The position numbers were made by a program, and so were the translations under genes. A DNA stretch of 64,000 nucleotides, taken from positions 1 to 64,000 of the forward strand of contig CAWHKW010000020.1 in NCBI GenBank assembly GCA_963829995.1. Reading direction: 5' to 3'. Under the pieces are notes generated by a model. That model worked only from the letters and a program-made list of their open reading frames with translations. It was not told the DNA's origin and ran no database searches. Shown piece after piece: positions 18,363-27,226 of this stretch; the first letter of the stretch is position 1, and each line of letters begins with the position of its first letter. The DNA is from JACCZX01 sp963829995 (GTDB lineage: Bacteria; Pseudomonadota; Gammaproteobacteria; Burkholderiales; Burkholderiaceae_F).

Positions 18363-19136
18363 ATGAAATCAATCGAAAAATCGAGGCGCCGTTTTCTTCT
18401 CGGCGCCGGAGGGCTCGGCGCGCTGTTTATGACCGGATGCGACCGGCTGTCCGAGACCGAATGGTTTCCGAAAGTGCTGCGAACTCATGAAGCGCTGAGC
18501 CGCGGCGTGCACAAGGTGCTGGGTTCGCGCCCGTCGATGGCGCAGGAATTTACCGAGGCCGATCTGTCGCCGTTTTTCCGCAGCAACGGCACCTCGATGC
18601 CGGAAGGTGAGGAGTATCAAGCGCTCGTCAGGAGCGGATTTGCGAATTGGCAGCTCGAAGTCGGAGGACTGGTCGACACGCCGGCCAAGCTGTCACTGGC
18701 CGAGCTGCGCGCCATGCCGCGCCGCACACAGATCACGCGCCATGATTGCGTCGAAGGCTGGAGCGCGATCGGCAAGTGGACGGGCGTGCCGCTAGCAAAC
18801 GTATTGCAGCTGGTGAAGCCGCAGGCGCGTGCGCGCTACGTCGTGTTCCATTGTGCCGATGCGATGGAGGGCAGTCTGACGCCCGAGTACTACTACGAGA
18901 GCATCGACATGGACGATGCGCTGCATCCACAGACGATCCTTGCGTACGGATTGAACGGCAATGACCTTCCGATACCGAACGGCGCGCCGATTCGTCTGCG
19001 AGTCGAGAGGCAGCTCGGCTACAAGCATGCCAAGTACGTGATGCGCATCGAGCTGGTTGAAAGTTTTGCGAACATCGCCGGCGGCAAGGGCGGCTATTGG
19101 GAAGACTACGGCTATCAGTGGTACGCCGGAATTTGA
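18363..19136 (+). CDS. Tat-exported molybdopterin-dependent oxidoreductase (sulfite oxidase/MsrP fold)
   Basis: The product is 257 aa. The twin-arginine signal SRRRFLLGAGGLGALFMTGC begins at residue 7 and ends with a cysteine in a lipobox-like position. The molybdenum-ligand cysteine is in ITRHDCVEGWSAIGKW; the C-terminal half has GYKHAKYVMRIELV and GYWEDYGYQWYAGI, as in MsrP-like proteins. Its substrate is not known; protein methionine sulfoxide, sulfite or another oxo compound are options. It forms an operon with the cytochrome b gene. Confidence 0.88.
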   Translation: MKSIEKSRRRFLLGAGGLGALFMTGCDRLSETEWFPKVLRTHEALSRGVHKVLGSRPSMAQEFTEADLSPFFRSNGTSMPEGEEYQALVRSGFANWQLEVGGLVDTPAKLSLAELRAMPRRTQITRHDCVEGWSAIGKWTGVPLANVLQLVKPQARARYVVFHCADAMEGSLTPEYYYESIDMDDALHPQTILAYGLNGNDLPIPNGAPIRLRVERQLGYKHAKYVMRIELVESFANIAGGKGGYWEDYGYQWYAGI

Positions 19137-19219
19137 AGTTGCCCGTTTGCGCAGACCCTGAACACCTGTTGCGCGCATGACGCTCATACGGCCTGCGCCG
19201 CTCTTATCATTGCGGGCCG

Positions 19220-19705
19220 ATGGAAAGATATGGGTTCGCAGTGGTTCGACGTTCGTTGAAACTTTGTGCGCTGTCGTTCATCGCGGCCTCTTCCGTCATT
19301 GCTCAATCGCCGGCGCTCGACACTGACAAGCGAGCGGCGACGACGGCGTGCGACTCGGTCGTCATCATCAAGTGCGATGCGCCCGCAGCCAGCACAGGGG
19401 CAAGCCCTTCGGCGCAAGTGCAGCAGTCGCGCAGCGTTGACCTGCGCCGGCAAAACCCGCTGACGCAGCAACTGGAAGGCGTTGTCATCGAGGGCGAGCT
19501 GATCCGACGCCGCAGTATCGAGGAGACAATGGCGAGCGCGTTTCCCGCCGTGCGCGCGCGCGACGGCAACTACACGGTTGAAACGGGCGAGGGAACCAAG
19601 TGCTCATGCATGAACGTGTGTCCGCCGTGGCCTTTGCCGTGTTGCACTTGTTCTGGCCATCTGAGTCGCTACCGCGCAATGCCCGGCTCGTCACCACTCA
19701 ATTGA
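19220..19705 (+). CDS. Exported hypothetical protein with a C-terminal cysteine cluster
   Basis: The product is 161 aa. It has a signal peptide (LKLCALSFIAASSVIAQ) and a Gln/Ser-rich middle with no recognised domain. A compact C-terminal motif, CSCMNVCPPWPLPCCTCSG, puts seven cysteines in 17 residues. Such spacing suggests a metal site or disulfide knot. It lies just after the cytochrome b/molybdoenzyme operon, 83 bases from its stop, and may be linked to it. No function is claimed. Confidence 0.6.
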   Translation: MERYGFAVVRRSLKLCALSFIAASSVIAQSPALDTDKRAATTACDSVVIIKCDAPAASTGASPSAQVQQSRSVDLRRQNPLTQQLEGVVIEGELIRRRSIEETMASAFPAVRARDGNYTVETGEGTKCSCMNVCPPWPLPCCTCSGHLSRYRAMPGSSPLN

Positions 19706-19793
19706 GCGCCCTCCAGCCTTTGCAAGCCGGAATCTCGCTAACGCCGTCTTTCTTGCCGGTTCGGACTCGCCGGCGCCGCGCTAGCGTTGTCGC

Positions 19794-20543
19794 ATGCACT
19801 GGCAAGCAGTAGAAACGACTCCGATTCGAATGGGCGCACATGTGCCGCCAGCGCGTGCCCATGCGATCCGCGATGCGCTACTGAAGCGCGCAGTGCCGTT
19901 GTCGCGGATGGATCAAGGCCGGCTTCAACCGTTGGCCACTGCGGGACTGGTGCGTGACGGCGATCGCGTCGGCCTGGTGACTGCCGCGCACATATTCGAG
20001 CGTGCGCATTGGGGTGATCTTGCGGTGCCACTGCCGCGCGACGGACGCGTTGCCCAGCTGCATTCGGCGCGCGTTCGCGTGGTTCTGCATTCTGATAACG
20101 ACGTCGCGATTATGTGGATCGGCGATCGATCACTCGCGCAGCGGCTATGCGCAAATTGGGAGGCCAGCTCAACGGCGGGCGCGACGGTGGCGGATTCGAT
20201 GTCGTCTACGTTTGTCCTCATCGGCTATCCGGCGTGCAATGCACGCCGCATCGACGGCTGCGTCTTTATCAAGCCGCTGGTCTTGTTTACAGAGTCCATC
20301 GACGCGCAGCGTTATCTCTATGCGCGTACCGCGGAGCGAACCGACGGCGTGACGATCTGGACGCCGGAGCTCGACGGAGTGTCAGGTGCGATGCTGTGGA
20401 GCGTCAGCGACGAAGCCGACGACGATGTCGCGTGCGTTCTTCGCCCGGCTGCCATTCAGGTGGCCTTCACGCACAACGCGCATCTGCGCGCCGAATCGAT
20501 AACGTGTGTTCTTGAACTGATGAAAACCTCGCGACCTCAATAG
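19794..20543 (+). CDS. Trypsin-like protein of unknown role, no signal peptide
   Basis: The product is 249 aa. The triad of a chymotrypsin-fold protease appears in order: His66 in GLVTAAHIFE, Asp103 in HSDNDVAIMWI, Ser197 in ELDGVSGAMLWS. The Ser context replaces the usual GDSGG. No exporting signal is seen at ATG 19794, so it may act in the cytoplasm. It could also be a non-proteolytic relative. It is not obviously in an operon. Confidence 0.55.
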   Translation: MHWQAVETTPIRMGAHVPPARAHAIRDALLKRAVPLSRMDQGRLQPLATAGLVRDGDRVGLVTAAHIFERAHWGDLAVPLPRDGRVAQLHSARVRVVLHSDNDVAIMWIGDRSLAQRLCANWEASSTAGATVADSMSSTFVLIGYPACNARRIDGCVFIKPLVLFTESIDAQRYLYARTAERTDGVTIWTPELDGVSGAMLWSVSDEADDDVACVLRPAAIQVAFTHNAHLRAESITCVLELMKTSRPQ

Positions 20544-20589
20544 CGCGCGTATCCTGCCGGCTGTCGGTTGGTCATATTGAGGGTTGAAC

Positions 20590-20973
20590 ATGCGATTGCT
20601 TCACACGATGCTGCGCGTTGGCGACATGCAGCGCTCGATCGATTTCTATACGAAGTCGATGGGCATGCAGCTGCTGCGTACGACGGACCGCCCGGATCAA
20701 AAATACTCGCTCGCGTTCGTCGGCTATGCCAACGAATCGCAACAGGCAGTGATCGAGCTCACCTACAACTATGGCGTGTCGAGCTACGACCTCGGTGCCG
20801 GATTTGGGCACATCGCGATCGGTGTCGACGACATCTACGGCATGTGCGAACGCGTCAGAGCCTCCGGCGCATCGGTGACACGCGAGCCGGGGCCCGTCAA
20901 GGGCGGTACGACGATCATTGCGTTCGTTCAGGATCCCGATGGATACAAGATCGAACTGATCCAGCAAGCGTAG
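20590..20973 (+). CDS. gloA: Lactoylglutathione lyase (glyoxalase I)
   Basis: The product is 127 aa. It starts at an ATG after GAGGG; a TTG six bases earlier is also in frame. The four metal ligands of the Ni-type enzyme can be read: His in MRLLHTML, Glu in AVIELTYN, His in GFGHIAIG and Glu near the end in YKIELIQQA. RSIDFYTKSMGMQLLR and DPDGYKIEL are family signatures. It converts the methylglyoxal-glutathione adduct to lactoylglutathione in the cytoplasm. Confidence 0.95.
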   Translation: MRLLHTMLRVGDMQRSIDFYTKSMGMQLLRTTDRPDQKYSLAFVGYANESQQAVIELTYNYGVSSYDLGAGFGHIAIGVDDIYGMCERVRASGASVTREPGPVKGGTTIIAFVQDPDGYKIELIQQA

Positions 20974-20999
20974 CTACTGTCCCGCTTTGCGAGCAAGCT

Positions 21000-22076
21000 T
21001 CACGTCCGACCCGCCGCTGCATTCACTGCGGCAGGGTCAACGCCAAGCTTGCCGGCCGCATCGAGAATCTCATTCCACGTTGTCGCATCGACCGGAACTC
21101 CGCGCGCGGTGCGCTGCGCACGCTTCTCGCGCTCGGGTTCGCCTGCGATGCGCACCGATTCGAATCCTTCGCGCGTCGGTGACGCCTTGACCCAGTCGAT
21201 GAAGTCGAGCGTTTCGCGCTCGAATGTTGAGCGGTTCGCGAGCGCTGCAGGGTCGAGCAGCACGGTCAGCATGCCGTTCAGAATGCGGCGCTGTGTTACG
21301 TCTTCCGAGTGGTGCGTCATGCCGGCAGCCAGCGCGCCGCCGAGTAGTTCGCACAACAGCGCGAGTCCATAGCCTTTGTGCTCGCCGAAGGCGAGCAGTG
21401 CGCCGAACGGCGGGTTGACGCCGAAGCGCGGCTCGCGTGTAGGGCGCCCTTGATCATCAAGCAGGCAGTCGGGCGCAACGAGCTCGCCCTTATTGAACGC
21501 GACGCGCGTTTTGCCCTGCGCCAGCACGCTCGTTGCAAAGTCGAGAATTACAGGCTCACGTCCCGTCAGGGGAATGCCGGCCGCAAACGGATTGGTGCCG
21601 AAGCGCGCGTCAGCGCCACCGTAAGGCGCGACGATGCTGCGCGTTATCACGTTTACGAAATGCAGCGAAACCAGACCGGCTCGCGTGGCCTGTTCAGCCC
21701 AGGCGCCGATGCGGCCCAGATGATGTGAATTGCCAAGCGCGACGATGCAACTGCCGTGCTGCAGCGCCCGCGCGATTCCGAGCTCCATCGCCTCGCGACC
21801 GATGACCTGGCCAAAACCCGCGGCGCCGTCGAGCCGCAGCAGCGTGCCGGCGTCCAGTACGGTCCGCACGTGCTGATTCGGCGCCAGACCACCTTGCTGA
21901 TAAGCGTCGGCGTAGCGCGGCAGCATGCCGATACCATGCGAATCGTGACCGGTAAGGTTGGCCTCGATCAGATTGTCGGTGACCGCTTCGACTTCAGCGT
22001 CGTTGCTGCCAAAGCCACGCACCACAAGGCGAATCGCAGCGCCCAAGCGCGTAACGTCGATCGTGTAGGTATCCAT
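21000..22076 (-). CDS. Malate/lactate/ureidoglycolate dehydrogenase family oxidoreductase
   Basis: The product is 358 aa, full family length. HDSHGIGMLPRYADAYQQGG, the conserved His in GNSHHLGRIGAWAE, GTNPFAAGIP, DFATSVLAQGK and GEHKGYGLALLCELLGGALA are hallmarks of the Ldh_2 family. It would interconvert a 2-hydroxy acid and a 2-oxo acid with NAD(P). The actual substrate is unknown. It stands next to a Bug-type solute-binding protein gene on the same strand (89 bases away), which may deliver a carboxylate substrate. Confidence 0.9.
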   Translation of the reverse strand: MDTYTIDVTRLGAAIRLVVRGFGSNDAEVEAVTDNLIEANLTGHDSHGIGMLPRYADAYQQGGLAPNQHVRTVLDAGTLLRLDGAAGFGQVIGREAMELGIARALQHGSCIVALGNSHHLGRIGAWAEQATRAGLVSLHFVNVITRSIVAPYGGADARFGTNPFAAGIPLTGREPVILDFATSVLAQGKTRVAFNKGELVAPDCLLDDQGRPTREPRFGVNPPFGALLAFGEHKGYGLALLCELLGGALAAGMTHHSEDVTQRRILNGMLTVLLDPAALANRSTFERETLDFIDWVKASPTREGFESVRIAGEPEREKRAQRTARGVPVDATTWNEILDAAGKLGVDPAAVNAAAGRT

Positions 22077-22165
22077 AGTCTGCGTTCACAATTTTTGGTT
22101 GAGCCAAGCGTGCGCGATCGTAGACTGAGTTCAGCCCATCACGGAGGAGACATGAGGAACTAACA

Positions 22166-23134
22166 CTATTCGAGCTTGCCGATCCTCTTCACGGCCTCGG
22201 TCATCATCTGTGCGTCGGCTTTCCAGTAGGCGGCGAACTGCGGTGCGTCCATATATTCGATGGGGCTGCCGGCGTTCAATACCGTTTGCTGCAGCGCTGG
22301 ATCACTCATCAACTTGCGCAGCGTCGAGCGCAGCTTTTCAATAACCGGGTCCGGCGTCGACGCCGGGGCGAACAACGCAGACCATTGAGCGAACTGAACG
22401 TTGTACCCACGCTCTTTGAGGCTTGGCACGCCGGGCAATGTGGCCAACGGCGCATCGCCCCAGTGTGCGAGCGCGCGCAGGCGCCCAGCGCGAATGTGCT
22501 GCACAACGCTCGCGGGGCCGCTCGAGATGGCGTCGACATGTCCGCCTAGCAACGCGATGACGGCGGGTCCGGCGCCAGCGTACGGAATATGAATCATTCG
22601 AAAGCCCGCCGCCGATTTCAACATCTCCATCGGCACATGCATCGTTCCGTAGTTGCCCGAGCTCCCGTAGTTGTACGCCGCAGGTTTACGCCGTGCATCA
22701 GCAATAAAGTCCTCAAGCGTTCGCCACGGAGAATCCGCGCGCACGACAAGAACCGTCGGATCCGCCGTGATGCGTGCGATCGGCTTGAACTGATCGAGCT
22801 GGAACATCGGTTTGCGTTCCAGGATCTTGTCAGCCTCCGGCAGGATCGAAATCGAAGACAAGCTCAAGAGCAGCGTGTAGCCGTCGGCCGTAGCACGCGC
22901 GGCATGGCCGATCCCGACCGCACCGCCGGCACCGCTCTTGTTATCGATAACCACAGGCTGCTTCAACTCGCGCGACATCGCCTCGGCGACCGGCCGCGCC
23001 ACCGTGTCGGCGACGCCGCCTGGCGGAAACGGAACCACGAGCGTGATAGTTTTGTCCGGGTACTGCGCATGCGTCGCCGGCGAAGCCAGCGCGAACATCA
23101 GTGATACGAGGCACAGTTGCAACAAGCGGTGCAT
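22166..23134 (-). CDS. Bug/TctC-family periplasmic solute-binding protein
   Basis: The product is 322 aa with a signal peptide (LLQLCLVSLMFALASPATHAQ). The mature protein starts YPDKTITLVVPFPPGGVADTVAR, the classic Bug signature, and has NYGSSGNYGTMHVPMEM and GPASVVQHIRAGRLRALA. These bind carboxylates for tripartite (TTT) transporters; no membrane subunits are nearby, as is common for orphan Bug proteins of Burkholderiales. The start at 23134 follows GTAGGAGA. It is transcribed divergently from the adjacent hydrolase gene with only 26 bp between. Confidence 0.92.
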   Translation of the reverse strand: MHRLLQLCLVSLMFALASPATHAQYPDKTITLVVPFPPGGVADTVARPVAEAMSRELKQPVVIDNKSGAGGAVGIGHAARATADGYTLLLSLSSISILPEADKILERKPMFQLDQFKPIARITADPTVLVVRADSPWRTLEDFIADARRKPAAYNYGSSGNYGTMHVPMEMLKSAAGFRMIHIPYAGAGPAVIALLGGHVDAISSGPASVVQHIRAGRLRALAHWGDAPLATLPGVPSLKERGYNVQFAQWSALFAPASTPDPVIEKLRSTLRKLMSDPALQQTVLNAGSPIEYMDAPQFAAYWKADAQMMTEAVKRIGKLE

Positions 23135-23160
23135 ACAGTCTCCTACGCAGATTTGTTTCA

Positions 23161-23838
23161 ATGCTAGCTCCAGTTGCGCAGCCGCTGACGATCCGAATTT
23201 CCGAGACCGAAACAGTCTCCGCACTGTTGTGCCGGCCGGAGCATGCGCGCGCTTGCTATGTGCTGGCGCACGGCGCCGGGGCCGGAATGAACCATCCCTT
23301 CATGGATTCGGTGTCCGCGGGGCTCGGCGAGCGCGGCCTCGCGACGCTGCGGTATCAATTTCCGTTTATGGAGCGCGGCTCCAGGCGTCCGGATCCGGCG
23401 CAAGTCGCGCAAGCAACGGTACGTGCGGCAGTGGCAACAGCAGTGGATCTGATGCCTGGCGTTGCACTGTTCGCCGGCGGAAAATCTTTCGGCGGCCGGA
23501 TGACCTCGCAGGCGCAAGCCGAAGCGGCGCTGCCGCAGGTTCGCGGGCTCATCTTTCTCGGGTTTCCGCTTCATCCGGCCAAGCAGCCGTCGCAGAAGCG
23601 TGCGGAGCATCTGGCGCAAGTCAGTTGTCCGATGCTTTTTCTGCAGGGAACACGTGACGAACTCGCGGACATGGCGCTGATGCGCACCGTGACCGAGCGG
23701 CTTGGCGAACGGGCGACGCTGCAATGGTTCGAGGACGCCGACCACTCTTTCCACGTGCGCGCGCGCAGTGGACGCACGGATCAGCAAGTGCTCGGCTCAA
23801 TGCTGGACGCAATCGTCGCGTGGACGATTACGCAGTGA
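23161..23838 (+). CDS. KANL3/Tex30-type alpha/beta hydrolase
   Basis: The product is 225 aa. YVLAHGAGAGMNHPFMDSV, the elbow GGKSFGGRM, FLGFPLHPAKQP, LFLQGTRDELA and DADHSFHV match the small dienelactone-hydrolase-like family. The Ser of GKSFGG and the final His are the probable catalytic residues. Substrate unknown. The 3' end overlaps the exonuclease gene on the other strand by 11 bases. Confidence 0.85.
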   Translation: MLAPVAQPLTIRISETETVSALLCRPEHARACYVLAHGAGAGMNHPFMDSVSAGLGERGLATLRYQFPFMERGSRRPDPAQVAQATVRAAVATAVDLMPGVALFAGGKSFGGRMTSQAQAEAALPQVRGLIFLGFPLHPAKQPSQKRAEHLAQVSCPMLFLQGTRDELADMALMRTVTERLGERATLQWFEDADHSFHVRARSGRTDQQVLGSMLDAIVAWTITQ

Positions 23839-24625
23839 CGTTTTTCCTGCGCGGCGGTTTCAAGAGTACCCAAGCAGGGGCGTGGTCGCTTGCACCGATC
23901 TCGCCGCGAATGGTCTTGTCGACATTGGCGTCTGCAATGCGAGAAGACAGAGCGGGACTGATCAATAGATGGTCGAGGCGTAATCCGGCATCGCGCCCCC
24001 AGCGCCCGCGCTTGTAGTCCCAGAATGTGTACATCGGTTCATTGGGATGGAGTGAGCGGATTGCATCGGTCCACCCTTGCTCGATCAGCTGCCTGAAGCG
24101 CTCGCGGCTGGCAGGCTGCACCAGTGCATCGTCGTCCCACGATCGCGTCGGGTAAATATCAAACGGCGTCGGAACGACGTTGTAGTCGCCGGCGAGCACG
24201 ACCGGTACATTGGCCTCGATCAAGCTGCGAGCGTGCTCGATCAGCCGACCGAGCCAGGCCAGCTTGTAGTCGAACTTCGGTCCAGGCTGTGGATTGCCGT
24301 TCGGCGCGTAGATCGAGGTCACCAACACCCCTTCGATGGCCGCTTCGAGGTAACGGCTTTGCGAATCGGCCGAATCGCCCGGCAAGGTTCGATGCGTGAC
24401 GACCGGCTGCGCATCGCGCGCCAGAATCGCGACGCCATTCCAGGTCCGCTGCCCGCACCAGGCGGCGCCGTAACCAGCGGATTCGATCGCGGCGATCGGG
24501 AACTCGCGATCGGCTGCTTTGAGTTCCTGCAGGCAGACGACATCGGGTTTCGCAGCGTCTAGCCAGGCCAGCAGGTTGGATAACCGGCGGTTGACGTTGT
24601 TGATGTTGAAGGTCGCGATCTTCAC
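23828..24625 (-). CDS. xthA: Exodeoxyribonuclease III
   Basis: The product is 265 aa. KIATFNINNVNRRL, VVCLQELKAADREFP (metal-binding Glu), SIYAPNGNPQPGPKFDYK, LAGDYNVVPTPFDIY and the C-terminal SDHAPAWV hold the conserved residues of the EEP nuclease family. It acts in base-excision repair as an AP endonuclease and 3'-5' exonuclease. The start is the first Met of the conserved strand. Confidence 0.95.
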   Translation of the reverse strand: MKIATFNINNVNRRLSNLLAWLDAAKPDVVCLQELKAADREFPIAAIESAGYGAAWCGQRTWNGVAILARDAQPVVTHRTLPGDSADSQSRYLEAAIEGVLVTSIYAPNGNPQPGPKFDYKLAWLGRLIEHARSLIEANVPVVLAGDYNVVPTPFDIYPTRSWDDDALVQPASRERFRQLIEQGWTDAIRSLHPNEPMYTFWDYKRGRWGRDAGLRLDHLLISPALSSRIADANVDKTIRGEIGASDHAPAWVLLKPPRRKNVTA

Positions 24626-24736
24626 GGGTACTGCGTCGACTTGTGCTCGGTCTCGGCTCGCTCGAAAAGATGGCCCACAACAAGAAAGATGACACTTTTC
24701 CTGCGTCTATAGTCGAATTTTCGCTGGAGATCCAAG

Positions 24737-24940
24737 ATGAAACTCGGCTGGCTACTGGCATCGGCTTTGGGCGCGATCCTTCTCGGCGGGTGCGCTACAC
24801 CGACAGGTGAAAGTTTGCAGCCCGCTTTGGCGCAGGCCAACGCAATTCCCAAAGTGAGCGTCGCGGCCGACCGATGTCTGGAGTCGTTCCGCTTCCGCAG
24901 TTCGATGCAGGGCACCTTTTTTCGCGAACTGATCTGCTAG
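24737..24940 (+). CDS. Small predicted lipoprotein
   Basis: The product is 67 aa. ATG 24737 follows GGAG by seven bases. Residues 1-19 make a lipoprotein signal ending LLGGC, with Cys19 as the lipidation site. The rest (CATPTGESLQPA onward) has no known domain. Small lipoproteins of this kind are hard to assign. Confidence 0.5.
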   Translation: MKLGWLLASALGAILLGGCATPTGESLQPALAQANAIPKVSVAADRCLESFRFRSSMQGTFFRELIC

Positions 24941-25236
24941 ACGTTGCGCGTATGTCTAAGTAGATCAGCGGTACAAGTGCGCGGATTGCAGAAAATCTTT
25001 CCGCCGACTCGCAAGCGCAACGCAGAACCTGGAAAGAGCGGCGCCGGCGTTTAGTTGCGGCTGCACGCTGCGCTCCTTTTATCCGCAAGTAAACCCTTAC
25101 GGATCCAATTCCTAAGACGCCTACCTTTTGCACCCGACAGACGGTCGGTGCGTTCCTGCGGTACTGGCACTGTTCCTGATTGTCACTGTGCGGGTCGAGT
25201 GGAATCTTGATCGCGTACAAACCAAGGAGAGTTGCC
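24941..25236. other. Gene-free stretch with two inverted repeats
   Basis: No credible frame is seen in these 296 bases. Two inverted repeats lie close together: ATCCGCAAG...CTTACGGAT (25081-25104, one mismatch) and GCACCCGAC...GTCGGTGC (25130-25151). They may be part of a leader or small RNA ahead of the gene at 25237, or chance. Confidence 0.3.
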
Positions 25237-25488
25237 GTGATATTCAAACCGAGTATGAGTGCGGAAATTTTGGATTGGTTAACTCCGCCGCAGGTGCAGG
25301 TCGTCAAGTTCGCGGCCTCTGCGGATCAGCTTGAGCGTATTCAGCAACGCGCCAAGGAGTTAAAGGAAGCGATGGGGCCACGCTATTTGTGCCACGAGAA
25401 AAATCGCGTGCGGCGCTTGGATGAACGGACGTACCGGTCGCGCGGTGCTGGGAACGGCAACGTCAGGGCCATCAAGCGGGCGGCATAA
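25237..25488 (+). CDS. Small hypothetical protein
   Basis: The product is 83 aa from a GTG with AAGGAGA eight bases upstream. It has an amphipathic helical centre (ADQLERIQQRAKELKEAMGP) and a basic C-terminus (KNRVRRLDERTYRSRG). No recognised family; possibly nucleic-acid binding because of the basic tail. A strong hairpin follows the stop. Confidence 0.5.
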   Translation: MIFKPSMSAEILDWLTPPQVQVVKFAASADQLERIQQRAKELKEAMGPRYLCHEKNRVRRLDERTYRSRGAGNGNVRAIKRAA

Positions 25489-25511
25489 GTTTTGTCTTCG
25501 GCGTGATTACA

Positions 25512-25542
25512 GCCGGCGATAGGCGCTTCGCCAATCGCCGGC
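25512..25542. terminator. Strong hairpin between convergent genes
   Basis: GCCGGCGAT and ATCGCCGGC enclose an inner GGCG-CTT-CGCC, making a 13-pair stem with one A-A mismatch. It lies between the stops of the small gene at 25488 and the permease at 25578. There is no T run, so termination is only probable. Confidence 0.5.
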
Positions 25543-25577
25543 CGCCGCAACGGCTGACAACGGGGAAAACGGTCAGA

Positions 25578-26646
25578 TCAGTCTGCCGTCGCTGGTGCGG
25601 AAGTCTGATCGATCCACGTCTTCAGAAACGTGTACGCCACGGCGAGCACGACGGGCCCGACGAAGATACCCAGTAGCCCGAACGCGACGAAGCCACCGAT
25701 CACGCCGACGAAAATCAGCAGCAGCGGCAGGTCGGCGCTGCGGCTCACCAGCACGGGACGGAGCACAGTGTCGAGCATGCTGGCTGCGAGTGACCACACC
25801 AACAGGAAAATTCCCCACGCCAGATCCCCGCTCCAGAAAACCCAGATCACGGCAGGGATCAGGACGACGAGCATGCCGATCTGCGCAATACACAAGACGA
25901 GTAGCACGGCGGTAATGAATCCCGCAAACGGAACCCCGGCCGCGGCGAGGCCCAAGCCGCCCAGCGCCGCTTGAATGACGGCGGTTAGACCTACGCCGAG
26001 TGCGACGCCGCGGATCGCCTGAGCCGCCAGGTTGATCAGGGCTTCGCCCTGCTTTCCAGCGAGGCGGCGTACGAAACGCAATAAAGTGGACGCGTATTTC
26101 TCGCCGTTCAGATACATGAAAGCAGCGAACACAGGAATCAGCACGAGCTGCACGATCACGTAACCGGCATTACCGATTTCGGCAAAGAGCCACGTCGTCA
26201 GGCCGCCGGCGTACGAGACCAACTGCGTCACGAATCCTTCGACGCCGGCCGCGCTGGCGTCCAACCAGGCGGCAGAGAGCGCCGCGCCGATCAACGGAAG
26301 TTGCGCGAGCCACTGGGGTGGCGCGGGTATCGGCATACTCGTGATCGAGCGGATCCGGTCAACGATGTCATCGGCGTTCGCAACCAGGATGCCGACGGCC
26401 AGCGTCACCGGAATGACGAACAGCAACACCAGCATCACGATCATCGAAGCGACCGCCAAAGCGCGGTAGTTCCACAAGTGCACCTGAACGCGAAGCATCA
26501 AGGGCCACGTCACGACGACGATCATGGTGGCCCAGATCGCCGCCGCGACGAACGGCCGCACGAATCCAGAAGGCGGCAACAATCAGTACGCCGATGCACA
26601 GCACGCCCAGCAAAGTTCGGGTGAGATCACGCTGAGGTGAGGCCAT
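25578..26646 (-). CDS. AI-2E family transporter, YdiK-like (frameshifted near 26563)
   Basis: About 355 codons with eight hydrophobic helices. The first frame (from ATG 26646) gives SPQRDLTRTLLGVLCIGVL then VAAFWI; the second resumes as RPFVAAAIWATMIVVVTWPL, the usual start of the second helix in YdiK. One base too many near 26563 explains the break. The C-terminal half has LLIFVGVIGGFVAFGLLGIF and VGPVVLAVAYTF, typical of the family. Substrates of this subgroup are not known; autoinducer export is not implied. The preceding GNAT gene ends 13 bases upstream. Confidence 0.85.
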
Positions 26647-26659
26647 GGTGGCGCTGGAA

Positions 26660-27196
26660 CTAGTCGCCGAGCGTGCGGTAGTACAGCGTCGTGGCGCACA
26701 GTCCACCGCCCGGCAGCAGCGCATAGCCAGGAATTACGCCCACACGCTCCCAGCCGAGGCGTTCGTATACGCGCTCGGCCTCTGCGCTCGCGGTGTCGAG
26801 CACCAGCAACGTTTTGCCGCATTCGCGCGCTGTGGTTTCCGCGGCCAGCGTCAGCGCCGCCCCGAGTCCTTGGCAGCGTGCGCGCCGATGCACCAGCAAC
26901 TTCGACAGATCGGCGCGGTGCGGTTGATTCTCGGGCTGATTGAGTACCAGTTGCACGGTGCCGCAGATGCCTTCCGCGTCTTCAGCGACGAGCAGCGCGC
27001 GATGGCCTGCGGCCACGTCTTGCGCGATGCCGCGCCAGAACGCCACCGCGCGTGCGCGCGGCAGCGGGTGCATGAAGCTCACCGACGCACCGCCTTCGAC
27101 GCAGTCGATCAGGACGCCCGCGAGCGCTTCAACCTGCGTGTCATTCAGTATGTGCAGACGGCGCACAGACCAGCTGGTGTGGCCATCGGCGGGCAT
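26660..27196 (-). CDS. GNAT family N-acetyltransferase
   Basis: The product is 178 aa. The acetyl-CoA loop is KLLVHRRARCQGLGAALT (R-x-x-G-x-G/A type), followed by AERVYERLGWERVGVIPGYAL, the usual C-terminal part of the fold. The acceptor is unknown. Its gene is just upstream of, and collinear with, the AI-2E permease gene. Confidence 0.85.
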   Translation of the reverse strand: MPADGHTSWSVRRLHILNDTQVEALAGVLIDCVEGGASVSFMHPLPRARAVAFWRGIAQDVAAGHRALLVAEDAEGICGTVQLVLNQPENQPHRADLSKLLVHRRARCQGLGAALTLAAETTARECGKTLLVLDTASAEAERVYERLGWERVGVIPGYALLPGGGLCATTLYYRTLGD

Positions 27197-27226
27197 CGCA
27201 CAGGGTGCTCGATTCGTGAGATCAAC

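Noticed and set aside
24795..25307. 170-codon minus-strand frame
   Set aside because: It lies opposite two short plus-strand genes with better starts, and has no recognisable domain.
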